Under the pieces are notes generated by a model. That model was not told where the DNA came from, did no database searches, and was given only the letters and a program-made list of their open reading frames with translations. This document shows positions 1 to 9,515 of a stretch of 64,000 nt of DNA, piece by piece. A program made the translations under genes and the position numbers. The first letter of the stretch is position 1. Every line of letters starts with the position of its first letter. Origin of the DNA: Cymbomonas tetramitiformis (lineage: Eukaryota; Chlorophyta; Pyramimonadophyceae; Pyramimonadales; Pyramimonadaceae); assembly GCA_001247695.2 (NCBI GenBank), contig LGRX02028683.1:1-64000 (forward strand), given 5' to 3'.

Positions 1-1180
1 CGACGTAGGCGACGTTGGAGGTGAGCGTCCAGTGTTGGCGTTTTGCATCATGTTGAAATTAAGAGTGGAATAGTGTAAATCTGACCGTTGGGGAAGTCAA
101 ATCTGTCCAATTTGGGCAAATTCCCCCAGAACACTCAGAAAAACATTTCATCGTAGCAGTGGAAGTCGTGGTAAACAAAGAAATATGCTTTCCAGAGTGC
201 AATGCAGTTTTTGGTGGCCAAATTTCAAAAATTGAGTGTTGATCGGCAGTTTGGCTAATTTCTTGGCGGCCATCCCGGAGCAATCCAGACTAATTGGCCA
301 GGTCCCAGTGTTGGAGACTATTTTTTTCCCTTCAAAGAATATAAAAAAAATAGAAAACTATCCTTCTGGGCTCCCGTTTCCTCCTATGTAGTCTGATGGG
401 CTCAAATTTGTCTAATTCTGCTCTGTCGTGCCGGTTGGCCATCCCAATTTAAAATGTAGCGATCTATGAGGACCCAGGTGTCGGGGCCAGGTTCCAAACG
501 ACAAAAAACTATCAAGAAACGTCAGGAATTTTTGTGTCTACGTTAAAACTGTCTCCGAGGTCCTCTTTTCTCAATCTGACCACTGGTCCCACTTTTCACT
601 CTCCGTTCGGGTCAATCTGGCTGTTAATCCCGGTAAATTTGAGTTGCTGGCGGCGTCTTTTCCCACTTTCTGACCATTTTGCAGCATAACAGTTTTGGAA
701 AATCGCCTGTTTGCATGCAGGGTGAAAGTCAGGGGGCAAAAAGGGCGCAGAGCAATAACACTTCCAAGTGAAGACTTCTTGAGCACGTGACTGTATCCGA
801 GCCGGAGCTCAAGGGTCAGTCAGAGGTAAATCTGCTTCAATCTTGGGGCACAGGTCCGTAGTCGGCAATTTTGCAGTGTACAAAATTGCAATGTTCTAGA
901 TAAACAGTTGAACAAGGCTACAATTCAAGCAATTGCAATATCTTTATGGCATGAAAGATTGACCAGTAAATTAACAGGTTGAGCAACAGCTCCTCCAAAT
1001 AGTTACTTCAAGTTAGAACAGCCTCCAAATGGGCAATATTCAGGTCTTATACTTTCAAGGCGCGCAGTTCATATCTCTAATCGATCTGTCCCATGTCGGC
1101 GGGCATATCATCATCTGCCACCTATACAAATCCTAATCAGAGAATCTGCATTTGAACAATCCTAATCAAGACAGTTGATT
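1..1180. other. no gene recognised
   Basis: Only short frames without family resemblance are present on either strand. The stretch is of mixed composition and carries no obvious transposon ends, tandem repeats or RNA gene. It may be 3' flank of the minus-strand frame that ends at 1181. Confidence 0.5.
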
Positions 1181-2329
1181 TCATTGTCCCTTGCTGATCT
1201 TTGCCTTCTTCCTACGAGGAGCCACGTCAAGCACTTCTTCTTCATCACTGTCACTGCTCATGGTGCATTTCAATTGAGTTATATACTCATGTGTCCAACA
1301 TCTCGGATATTTCCTAGATTGCCTCTTCGTCTCTTCAGACACCTCAGCCTTATTCTCAACCATTGAAGTCAATCCAGTATCCGACCCATATGGTTTCTTC
1401 GGTGGTACATGAACAGTCTCCACCACAGAGGCTGGGGCATCCTCAGATATGGCCTCAGACTTCTGCTCGGTAATAGGCTGATCATCGGGCTGAACAGGTG
1501 AGGTCGGGGAGGTGCCCTTTGGTACCCAGTGAAGTTCACCCTTCTCATCCATGATCAATTGCAGTCCCAGTCTCTTCAACCTTCGAGCTTCAGCTTGTTC
1601 TTCAGCATCGTCAGCTACCAAGTCATCGAACTCGCTGACGTCATCCTCGGTGTCATCATATTCAGGCGAGGCTGGCTCCCATTTCGGACTGGCAGTGTCC
1701 ATGTCATATATGACACCCGCGTCATCTTTGTCATCCGAACCTGGTAGCTTCTCCTTACTGTTAGTGACACCTGCGTCATCATTGTCATCAGAATCTGGTA
1801 ACTTCTCCTTACTCCAGGACACAGCGCCTGTACCCGAATCTTCACTGTCCGTAGGCGCTGAGTGTATAGGCTTACGCCCCGTGTAGGGAATTCCACGATA
1901 TTCGTCATCGTCAATCACAATCGTCGGATTCCAGTACCCAACGCTGCTGATCGGTAATGAGAATGGCGCTACCGGCGCCTTCAACTGAGTGGCGTCTTCC
2001 AGAAACCAGCCGCCGCCCCTATTACGCTCCCAGCGGCGTAGCGCACCAGAAGGGTGGACGATAATATGCTGCCAGCTATAATCAAGTCCAGGCTTTCGCT
2101 CCCCATAGTACGAAGTCAATGGTTCGGGAGTCCCCTTCCGAGCCCATTGCCATCTCACTGCCCCAGTACGCATAAATACAATATGCCAATCGAATGGCTT
2201 GGCAGGGCTATTGTTCCCTGGCACACATTGGGTGCCTGAAGATCCTGTAATTCTCCGCTTGTGGCTGCAAGCGCGGGGACAAGCCGAAGCAGACTGGGAG
2301 GACTTCGGGCAAAATGCAGTAGATGTCAA
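1181..2329 (-). CDS. hypothetical acidic protein, possibly nuclear
   Basis: An open frame of 382 codons that I do not recognise. The first part is rich in Trp, Tyr and Arg (for example VRWQWARKG). The centre is strongly acidic and contains a tandem repeat of about 19 residues of the pattern SKEKLPxSDDxDDAGV. The C-terminus has an acidic Ser stretch (SSDSDEEE) followed by a basic cluster (PRRKKAK) that looks like a nuclear localisation signal. The frame opens at a TTG; the first ATG is at 2173 and would give about 330 residues, so the 5' end may instead be spliced. It overlaps a plus-strand frame that is also Trp-rich. Function unknown. Confidence 0.45.
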   Translation of the reverse strand: MTSTAFCPKSSQSASACPRACSHKRRITGSSGTQCVPGNNSPAKPFDWHIVFMRTGAVRWQWARKGTPEPLTSYYGERKPGLDYSWQHIIVHPSGALRRWERNRGGGWFLEDATQLKAPVAPFSLPISSVGYWNPTIVIDDDEYRGIPYTGRKPIHSAPTDSEDSGTGAVSWSKEKLPDSDDNDDAGVTNSKEKLPGSDDKDDAGVIYDMDTASPKWEPASPEYDDTEDDVSEFDDLVADDAEEQAEARRLKRLGLQLIMDEKGELHWVPKGTSPTSPVQPDDQPITEQKSEAISEDAPASVVETVHVPPKKPYGSDTGLTSMVENKAEVSEETKRQSRKYPRCWTHEYITQLKCTMSSDSDEEEVLDVAPRRKKAKISKGQ

Positions 2330-2353
2330 CTCCTGGAACTACTTGAGATGGCC

Positions 2354-2618
2354 GATGTACGTCCACGGCCGTAGATCCAGCGAAAGGTGTGGTGTGAGGC
2401 ATCTCGTGTGCTGGTACGAGGGCGGGTGGATCTACCACCGATACTCAGGGCGGGAGTGGCAGCAGTGGCTTTATCGAAACCGCTACAGCGAGACGACGCA
2501 CGGCGCCCTGATAGAGCTCCGGAGCGGCCTGCTGGAGGACGATGAAGGGAGATGCGACGTTTGTGAGCGTATGTTCAGAGTCTGTGCCCTGGCGAGTAGT
2601 TTGTACAATGGATGCTAA
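2354..2618 (+). CDS. hypothetical Trp/Tyr-rich small protein
   Basis: A frame of 88 codons from ATG at 2354; the same frame is open back to 2199 without an ATG. It is rich in Trp, Tyr and Arg (WYEGGWIYHRYSGREWQQW) and ends with a Cys cluster (CDVCERMFRVC). It is divergent from and partly overlaps the minus-strand frame ending at 1181. An AATAAA lies downstream at 2696-2701. The composition resembles the N-terminal part of the opposing frame, so the two may be diverged inverted copies of one domain. It could also be non-coding. Confidence 0.25.
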
Positions 2619-2792
2619 CGCTTGCCCTCTAGGACCTCTATAGAAGCCAGTGAACCTAGCTGACACCTATCTCACGTGATTGTACATAAAACGTAAATAA
2701 ACGAGTATGTAAAACAATATTTTTCACGTCGTGTGGCCTTTGTAATCTTGTGTGCGTGCCACGAGGAATGAATGAGGCGGTGTTGCTTACCT

Positions 2793-3383
2793 TCACCGCT
2801 CCGACGCGTCGGAGGCCAAGTTTTCCCTGGCCACCTTCAGAAGTTCTGCCTTTTCAGGTCCTCCTGGAACTCCGCCGACAGCAGGTTTGCCAGGAGGTTC
2901 GTCCCAGCAAGTCAGGATCTCACTCGCATCGAAGTCGTACCAACCTGTCACTTTCGGACAGGCTCTCCGGAAGGCGTTCTCCGCGAACAAGCTGTTCAAG
3001 TCTTTGAAGGTTTTACTTTTTCTCCTCGTTGTATGCATACGCAAAGGCGCAGACGGAAGCTAAAACCCCCACTTCACTTTGTTCGTGTCCAGGTTCACCT
3101 CAAAGACCTCCACGAAATGCATAGCCATGGACACGGCGGTGTTCCCAGGCAGGCGGATAGTAAAGCTGCAGTGGTCGTTGCCCGCGGCCACGGCAACTGC
3201 GAAGCTTTTGCCCGCACTCTTCGCCAGCATGTCAATGGTATAGTCCGTAGGAAGATTACGGTAGGCCAACGGTATGTCGTCGTCCGGGTCGTGCTCGTCG
3301 TGCTCGTCGTGTTCGCCGTCCTCGTCCATCGAGACACCTGCAAACTGTCCCGTCGCCGCCTCCCGGAGGTGCGCGTTCTCCAC
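2793..3383 (-). CDS. hypothetical protein interrupted by one in-frame TAG
   Basis: One continuous frame with a single TAG at 3060-3062. The upstream half (107 codons) has an acidic His/Asp repeat (DEHDEHDPDDD) and a mixed alpha/beta-like segment. The downstream half continues in the same frame with a basic start (RMHTTRRKSK) and a Pro/Gly-rich end. The upstream edge, GTGGAGAAC, is preceded by TGTAGCAG, which could be a splice acceptor; otherwise an internal ATG (MDEDGEH) is available. No family is recognised. It may be a two-part pseudogene or a gene needing readthrough. Confidence 0.33.
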
Positions 3384-3414
3384 CTGCTACACCATCCAAT
3401 AGCACGAACCCTGA

Positions 3415-3676
3415 TCACATGGACCCGTTTTACAATCGCATGGACCCGCTTAATACCCACACGGACCCGCCGAATAATCGTATGGACCCACAAAATAATC
3501 ACATGGACCCGCTGAATAACCATATGGACCCACATAATAATCGCATGGACCCGCTTGCTGATCACATGGACCCGTTTTACAATCGCATGGACCCGCTTAA
3601 TACCCACACGGACCCGCGAATAATCGTATGGACCCACAAAATAATCACACGGACCGCGAATAATCGCATAGACCAC
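3415..3676 (+). repeat. CATGGACCC minisatellite, left block
   Basis: A degenerate tandem array with a period of about 21 bp and the core CATGGACCCGCT plus (G/T)AATAATC. On the plus strand it reads as a 7-residue repeat (MDPLNNH), which is a consequence of the period. A longer-order repeat of about 160 bp is visible. The array resumes at 7020 on the far side of the piggyBac element, in the same orientation. Confidence 0.85.
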
Positions 3677-3680
3677 TTAA

Positions 3681-3743
3681 TGCCTATTTTAGCGAAGAGT
3701 GGGTATACCCACCGTAAGAGGTGCTTACGGTGGGTATACCCAC
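3681..3743. repeat. piggyBac left end: TIR and subterminal hairpin
   Basis: The 12-bp terminal repeat is followed by a perfect 20-bp stem (3699-3718 against 3724-3743) with a 5-nt loop. Each arm contains GGGTATACCCACC, itself partly palindromic. Such subterminal repeats are probable transposase binding sites. Confidence 0.85.
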
Positions 3744-3909
3744 CCGAAGGGTATTAATAATTCCCGCTGATTGGTTGCGAATCACGGCATGTCACCAGTG
3801 GCCAACTTGTTCTAGACACTCCAATGAACCTCTATGGAGCCTCCACATGCGCCAGAAATGGCTTATCGGTGAGAAAAAGTGAAACCCAAACTCAGAAAAC
3901 CTAAAAACG

Positions 3910-6444
3910 ATGAGCTTTAAAGAGCTTTTGGTAGGTTGCAAGCTGCTCGTGCCCGCCGGGGCTTGTGGGAGGGAATGGGCTCTTCAAAATTTTAAAGATA
4001 TGTCCGAGGACCCCTTAAAACACCCGCTGGAAGCGGTGGTGACGTCCTATGACGCGGCGAAGCCCTCGGGGAAACGATACACTGTCACGTTCGAATTTGA
4101 TGGAGATAACCCTGAGAAGGGCGAGAACTTTATTCTGGAATATCTGGTGGGGGATCCGCCCGAAAAGCCCTCCCCTGCCGTGCCCGCTCCTTCTACAAAC
4201 CCCACGTGTCGAGCTTTAGTCTTAGTCGAAGACCAGGACCCAGTTGAGAGAGCCCGACCTCGAGGTAATCACCAAGGAAGGCAGCGCCGTAGTTTATCAG
4301 ATAACCCTGGCGCACCTGATGGTATTGTTATCGAGGAGCAGTCTGATGATGATGAGTGTGGCGGCCTTATGGAGACCCCAGAAGAGGAAGAGGGCGACCA
4401 GGACACGGACGACTTTGTTGCCTCTGGACTGGTTTTGAAGAAGTATGTCGTTGAGTGGAAGGAGGACGGCATGCCGTTTGATCAACGCACACAGGCCAAG
4501 TGGACAGAGGAAGATCCCGAAGTGAGATGGCAACGCATCTCCGAGGTTTGTCCTGAGCTGCTGGAGACCAAGTTCCTCAAGTACTTGTGCGTATTCTTCC
4601 CTGTCGCTATTCTTCCTTGGTGGTGTGCTGAAATAACTGAACGCGGTCGCGAGAAGTATGAATATTTTCTGAACGGAGATCGAGACTTCACCCCTGGTTT
4701 ATTCTTCGTTTTCTTGGGCGACTTTCTATACATGGCCACCAACCCAGGTCAACCTCGAGCTGCATATTTTCAGGACAAGGCGGAGTTTCCACGCACCCCG
4801 CACAACTTGGAGCGGTTTGGTCTCAAACTTCACGAGTTTGAACATATTCTAGCTGTTCTTGAACTGCCCATCTATACACCTGGCAGGCCCTTTGACCCGG
4901 ACGACGTCTTCAATCAGAAATGCGGTCCACCTCCAAACACGCCGTCCCCGGACGTTACAGGGAAGGTGAGGCGGCTCGTTGACTTATTCAACGCTTGGGT
5001 GCAGAGAGTGTACATTCCGTCGCACATTCTGAACCCTGACGAAAGCATGGTTCGTTGGTTGTCAAAGTACGGTGTACCTGCATTCATGTTCGTGCCTCGC
5101 AAGCCAGACCCCGTCGGCAACGAGTTGAAGAGTGTCGCTGACGCAGTCTCGAAGGTTATGGTTTACTTAGACCTTCAAGAGGGGAAGGCACAGGACAGCT
5201 TGAAGACATATTATAAAGAATATGGGGCGACGACCGCATTTATTTTGCGTATGATTGATGTGATGAAGCTCAGGGGGAAAGGGAAAGTGATCGTCGCGGA
5301 CTCTTGGTTTGGCAGCGTGAAGGCTGCAATTCTCGTCGCTGAGACAGGGAACTTTTTGCTGAGTTTGGTGAAAACCAACTCGGCCGCATATCCTATTGGA
5401 GAGTTGCGAGAACTCGCACAGCATATTGACAAGAGCACGCATAGCACTCGTGCGGTTACCTTGGTTGCATCTGTGAAGCTGGACATCGGAACGCGAACCC
5501 TGATTGCGTGCTATCACAAGGGGCCTGCGGACTCTATTCTGCCGATAATATCTACGTGCGGCACCACTGTTCCTGGCCCTGACCGCGGATATGACGCTCA
5601 TAAAAAGTTGTCTAATGGGGAGCGGGAGATCGAACGCCGTGTTTGCAAGCAGCCAGAGGTTGCTGCGATATACAGAAAGTTTTTTCACATCATCGACAAC
5701 ATCAACCAACAGTGCAGTCAAACACAACGACTCGACGACGCGTGGAAGACCCACTATTGGGCTCACCGGTTTTTTTCAAAGATGCTTGCTATTATGAAGG
5801 TGAGCGGTGAAAATCTGTGGAAGCATTTCTGCGTTGGGATGCCAGAGTTCGTCAATTTGTCCGATGCAGAAATGAAGGAAACATGGACCCGTGGGATCTT
5901 GTGGGAGTGCTTTCATAACCCGTTTCTGGCCAAGGAGTGGGGAAACGCCCCGCCCACTCCGCAGACAACTCTAGCTTTGGTTTCTGCGACAGCGCCGGTG
6001 ACAGGGGCCAGTGCGCCACCTGAAGGATCTGGGGGAGCAAGTCAATCCACTGGTCTCCAGGTGAGCGGTGAACAGGCAACGGCACACGTTTGCTTTCTGA
6101 AGCCTGTTCCAGGAGGGCACGCACAGAAGTGCACAGTCCCGACGTGCAAAAAACAATGTTACTCCATGTGCGGTGCCTGTCACAATACGGACGAGAAGCG
6201 CTTTGCTTGGATCTGCGGTGCCAAGACGAAGCGGGATTGCTTTCAGAGACATGTGCACCGCGTGGTTACCTCGAGCAAAAACTTTACTCCCCAGCGTAAG
6301 AGGAAGGCAAAGCTTATTGCCGACTCTGAACGTAGGCAGCGCTTGACAGCAGCTGTCGAAACGGCGCAGGAAGAAGCCGACGCGGCCGTACGCAAGGCGT
6401 GTGCAGCTGCTGCTGCTCTTGCCGCGCTTTGTGCTGAGCCTTAA
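3910..6444 (+). CDS. piggyBac transposase
   Basis: An uninterrupted 844-residue frame from ATG at 3910. It is the transposase expected to excise and reinsert the surrounding element at TTAA sites. The N-terminal 150 residues are acidic and variable. The DDE_Tnp_1_7 catalytic core follows, with aspartates visible at D377 (NPDESMV), D464 (VADSWFGS) and D596 (IIDNINQ), matching the three catalytic Asp of the family. The C-terminus holds a Cys/His-rich zinc-binding module from about C741 (CTVPTCKKQCYSMCGAC and downstream C/H), as in known piggyBac enzymes, followed by a basic Ala-rich coil. No frameshift or stop is seen. It is longer than the roughly 600-residue insect enzyme, mainly at the N-terminus. 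Confidence 0.93.
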   Translation: MSFKELLVGCKLLVPAGACGREWALQNFKDMSEDPLKHPLEAVVTSYDAAKPSGKRYTVTFEFDGDNPEKGENFILEYLVGDPPEKPSPAVPAPSTNPTCRALVLVEDQDPVERARPRGNHQGRQRRSLSDNPGAPDGIVIEEQSDDDECGGLMETPEEEEGDQDTDDFVASGLVLKKYVVEWKEDGMPFDQRTQAKWTEEDPEVRWQRISEVCPELLETKFLKYLCVFFPVAILPWWCAEITERGREKYEYFLNGDRDFTPGLFFVFLGDFLYMATNPGQPRAAYFQDKAEFPRTPHNLERFGLKLHEFEHILAVLELPIYTPGRPFDPDDVFNQKCGPPPNTPSPDVTGKVRRLVDLFNAWVQRVYIPSHILNPDESMVRWLSKYGVPAFMFVPRKPDPVGNELKSVADAVSKVMVYLDLQEGKAQDSLKTYYKEYGATTAFILRMIDVMKLRGKGKVIVADSWFGSVKAAILVAETGNFLLSLVKTNSAAYPIGELRELAQHIDKSTHSTRAVTLVASVKLDIGTRTLIACYHKGPADSILPIISTCGTTVPGPDRGYDAHKKLSNGEREIERRVCKQPEVAAIYRKFFHIIDNINQQCSQTQRLDDAWKTHYWAHRFFSKMLAIMKVSGENLWKHFCVGMPEFVNLSDAEMKETWTRGILWECFHNPFLAKEWGNAPPTPQTTLALVSATAPVTGASAPPEGSGGASQSTGLQVSGEQATAHVCFLKPVPGGHAQKCTVPTCKKQCYSMCGACHNTDEKRFAWICGAKTKRDCFQRHVHRVVTSSKNFTPQRKRKAKLIADSERRQRLTAAVETAQEEADAAVRKACAAAAALAALCAEP

Positions 6445-6974
6445 ATTGAGCAACTATGGCTCTTCGTGTACAAAAATACGTTTGTTTATGCCTTATTAAT
6501 ATGTTTTACAAACACAACCTATCAGTGATACTTGATAACTTGCCAAACGAACCTAAATACCCTAACCCTAATATCATCGGAATGCACTGTGTATATAGCA
6601 TATTTGGTGTGCATAGTACCTGATTTTGAATGTGCAAGTGTCGGAGGTCTGCGAGGTGGCAGCACATATTGTACAAAAAAGTACGTCGGTTATATACCAA
6701 AATCAAAGTACATATCGAAAAAATAAGTATATTCATGTTATACCAAGCTGCAGAAGTCTACAAATAGAGTTGAATGGGTATACCCACCGTAAGCGAAGTT
6801 TTCTACCCACCGTTATTTCCCCAACTTCAAGGTTGTGTAATGTGCCCAAAACTTATCGGAGTCGTGTAAATTAAGTTTTCCGTCCTTTAATCAACCTCTT
6901 GGGTCACAGAAAATCCATATGTTTGACCCCCGCAACCTACTTGTGCGGTCGGTACGAGCTTGCAAAGTTTGGCG

Positions 6975-7015
6975 TTACGGTGGGTATACCCACCGTAATA
7001 TTTTTAGAATAGGCA
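6975..7015. repeat. piggyBac right end: palindrome and TIR
   Basis: A perfect 24-bp palindrome at 6975-6998 centred on GGGTATACCC is followed by the terminal repeat ending AATAGGCA next to TTAA at 7016-7019. It mirrors the left end. Between the gene and this end (6445-6974) the sequence is non-coding and AT-rich, with one more copy of the motif at 6775-6793. Confidence 0.85.
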
Positions 7016-7019
7016 TTAA

Positions 7020-7612
7020 TAATCACATGGACCCGCTTAATGCCCACGTGGACCCGCTGAATAATCACATGGACCCGTTAAATAATCATACGGACCAGCT
7101 TAATACTCACACGGACCTGCTAAATTATCGCTTGGACCCGCCTAAATACCACATGGACCTGCCGAGTAATCATATGAACCCATCGAGCGAGCGCCCAAAC
7201 GGGGGGGGGGGTCCATGCTGGGTCCATGTGATACATTCCCTACGGGTCCATGCGTCGCATGGACCCGTAGGAATGTCTGACCATCGGACCCATGTGCCCC
7301 TCATCGGTCCATGTGGGGTCCATGTGATGATAACTGAGTGGTCCCCGTGAAGTCCATGTGATTGTACCTACTGGTCCATGCGGGGTCCATGTGGGGTCCA
7401 TGCGTCGCATGGACCCGTAGGAATGTCTGACCATCGGACCCATGTGGCCCTCACCGGTCCATGTGGGGTCCACATGCTACGTACACACTAAGAGGTATCA
7501 CATGGACCCCACATGGACCCGTAGGGAGGGTCCATGTGAGGTCCATGTGACTGAAAACCGTATGGACCCCACATGGACCTTCAGTGGACCCCATGTGGAC
7601 CCCCTAGGGAGA
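7020..7612. repeat. CATGGAC/GTCCATG minisatellite, middle block
   Basis: Continuation of the array at 3415-3676. The first part repeats CATGGACCCGCTTAAT units. From about 7205 both orientations alternate (GGTCCATG and CATGGACCC), giving near-perfect hairpins such as 7239-7254 against 7256-7271. A longer unit includes AATGTCTGACCAT and recurs at about 7270, 7420 and again at 22879. A run of 10 or more G lies at 7201. Confidence 0.85.
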
Positions 7613-7654
7613 AAAAAGAAAAAGAAAAAAGAAAAAACCACGCCCTTTGGGCGT
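7611..7654 (-). other. LINE 1 3' stem-loop and T-rich tail
   Basis: In element sense a 6-bp stem (ACGCCC-AAA-GGGCGT, 7654-7640) is followed directly by runs of T interrupted by single C. The same arrangement ends LINE 2 and LINE 3 although the stem sequences differ. Confidence 0.7.
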
Positions 7655-7724
7655 ATGAGTAAATTAATTTCCCCGGCCCTACTCTGGGCCGGACCGCCAC
7701 GAGTGGCGGCCTTAATGGGACAAT

Positions 7725-9512
7725 TTACACTGGGTGGTTCTCATCTCTTTCATCCTCTTGCTTTTCTTGTCTGAGTCTTCTGTATAGCTGGTAGGTGCTG
7801 TGTGCGTAGTTTACTGTCAGGTCGTGTATCCTTTGTAGTGCCTGTGTGGCCTCTTTTCTGTTGAGTCCAAGTTGCTCGAGTATGTCTTGGTTGTGTTTGT
7901 ACACCGTGCCTGTTCTGCCCACTGCAAACACATGAAGTTTGGCACGGAATCCGTGTCTGCGTAGCAATTGTAGCAGCGGTCCGTATTTCATGTATTTTTC
8001 CAGGAGTTTGGGTCCCCACTTTTCGTCATCGGTGTGGGCCACCTCAATGAGGTGTAGGTTTTTGACCCTTGCTGGTGCTTCCTGTTGTGTGCATTCCCAT
8101 CCGTCCTCCAGGTCTTCTAGGCCCTCTATCATGACTATGTCTACAAAACTTGGTATTGTGTCGGGCCCATCGTTTCTGCCTGGGTTGTCCTTCCCGTCGT
8201 GTCTGCATTGCCCCCTGGTGAGTATGTAATTTGGGAGTACCCTTGGCTTAACCCCTGGGTCCCTCTTCTTTCCGGTGTAGGCGAGTACTTTGCATCCCCC
8301 CTTCCTATGGTGGTCAAGTATGTGTTTTAGCTCATCTGCGTGGGCATCTGCCCTGTCCGTGAACATCCCTCGCATTTGTGGGTTGTTGCATCCACCTAGG
8401 GCGTGCCCTACCCTCAAGAGGAAGCCCTTTGCGTAGTCCACCCCTTTGTGTCCGCATCCTTCCAGGGTGCACTTCCCGCCCCCTCCGGCTGAGTTTTTCG
8501 CCGTCTCATAGTCTTGTGCTGGCAGTATTCTCAGTCTGCATTTGAGTATTGTTTTTCGTGCCGCGATTGTGGCTCGTTTCCAGAAGCCGTTCGCCACTTT
8601 GTGTAGTGGCGTGTCTCCTTTGAGGTGCTTCATTGTTTCGTTTAGCCAGCTGTCGGTGGTCCTGCCCTCTTGAACCGGGGGGGCGTTCCTTTTTTCCGTT
8701 CTGCTGTGTGTCATATCGTGTTTTCGTTGTTTCCATCTTGTTCTGGGCATCGGGTCCTCCATCATTGCATGGACTCTGGACTCCTCTGTGACACGGTCAT
8801 GGTGAGCTTGTCTTTCATTTGTCGGCTTCCCTTGTGGCTTTTCCCGCTGCTCAATGAGTTCATTTAGCATGTCAAAAATTTCCTCGTCATTGTGTTCCTC
8901 TTGGGTCACTTCTAGTCTCTCCGCGAGCTCGTTGAGTTCCTTAAATACTTCCTCCCCTTCAGAGGGTGGGGGTGGTGTCTCTGCGGGTTCGGGTTCGTTT
9001 CCTCGGGTGGGGTCCCTTCTGCCCTCTGTTTCCTGGTATTCTTGGTGCTCCTGCACCTCTCGCATAAGGAGCATCTCCTCTTCCTCCGTTTGTTCCATCA
9101 TGGCCTTTATTTGCCTGTCTTCTTCGTCTCGGGTCTGGTTGGCTTGTTGCTGCTGGTTGGGTACCAGGTCCCGTATTGTCGTTTGTTCCTCTTCAGTTTG
9201 TTGCGCTTGGTCATGGTGCGCCTCCCATCTGAAGTTGCGCTCAGTTTTCAGTTGGTGGGTCCAGGTTGAGGGTTCTCCCTGGAGGTCGGTCATTTTTGCT
9301 GAGAGTCTACTGTTTCCTTGGGCTTGCCGTTCACGGAGTAGTGTGGTTACGTATTTTTGTACCGCGAGTTTTCCTTTTAGCTCTCTGCTGTTCGAGTCGT
9401 CGTCTGGTATCATGGGTTTGACTTTTATTGTCTCGTTATTATCCCACGCTTCCGTGAGGGTTCCCGTAGTACAGGCTTGTTTGGCTGCCTCGTCGGCTTT
9501 TTCGTTCCCCAC
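7725..9512 (-). CDS. LINE 1 C-terminal part: end of RNase H, CCHC finger, putative RLE nuclease
   Basis: A 595-codon frame continuous with the frame upstream except for one TGA at 9516-9518. It begins inside RNase H (GNEKADEAAK). A long Glu/Gln-rich, probably coiled-coil spacer follows. Then come a Cys/His cluster of the CCHC type (CTLEGCGHKG and, downstream, HALGGC) and a C-terminal domain with VDIVMIEG, HLIEVAHT, a KYMKYGPLLQLLRRHG segment and VGRTGTVY. The order fits the restriction-like endonuclease of Dualen elements, which nicks the target for reverse transcription. The nuclease assignment rests on position and the conserved D/E residues; a standard PD-(D/E)XK lysine is not obvious. It is part of one polyprotein rather than a separate gene. 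Confidence 0.7.
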   Translation of the reverse strand: MGNEKADEAAKQACTTGTLTEAWDNNETIKVKPMIPDDDSNSRELKGKLAVQKYVTTLLRERQAQGNSRLSAKMTDLQGEPSTWTHQLKTERNFRWEAHHDQAQQTEEEQTTIRDLVPNQQQQANQTRDEEDRQIKAMMEQTEEEEMLLMREVQEHQEYQETEGRRDPTRGNEPEPAETPPPPSEGEEVFKELNELAERLEVTQEEHNDEEIFDMLNELIEQREKPQGKPTNERQAHHDRVTEESRVHAMMEDPMPRTRWKQRKHDMTHSRTEKRNAPPVQEGRTTDSWLNETMKHLKGDTPLHKVANGFWKRATIAARKTILKCRLRILPAQDYETAKNSAGGGGKCTLEGCGHKGVDYAKGFLLRVGHALGGCNNPQMRGMFTDRADAHADELKHILDHHRKGGCKVLAYTGKKRDPGVKPRVLPNYILTRGQCRHDGKDNPGRNDGPDTIPSFVDIVMIEGLEDLEDGWECTQQEAPARVKNLHLIEVAHTDDEKWGPKLLEKYMKYGPLLQLLRRHGFRAKLHVFAVGRTGTVYKHNQDILEQLGLNRKEATQALQRIHDLTVNYAHSTYQLYRRLRQEKQEDERDENHPV

Positions 9513-9515
9513 AAT

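Larger units (their letters stand above)
3681..7015 (+). mobile_element. piggyBac transposon, structurally complete
   Basis: A 3335-bp DNA transposon flanked by TTAA at 3677-3680 and 7016-7019, the canonical piggyBac target duplication. Terminal inverted repeats begin TGCCTATTTTAG on the left and TGCCTATTCTAA when read inward from the right. Both ends then carry the palindromic motif GGGTATACCCACCGTAA. A further copy lies at 6775-6793. Removing the element restores a continuous minisatellite unit, so it inserted inside the array. The single intact transposase frame and good ends suggest a recent and possibly autonomous copy. Confidence 0.92.

Noticed and set aside
3095..3676. 193-codon minus-strand frame with repeated RVHVI-like heptads
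   Set aside because: The heptads are the reverse reading of the 21-bp minisatellite; the rest overlaps another minus frame.
3419..3757. Plus-strand frame with MDPLNNH repeats
   Set aside because: Arises from the minisatellite period and runs into the piggyBac terminal repeat; the insertion cuts it.
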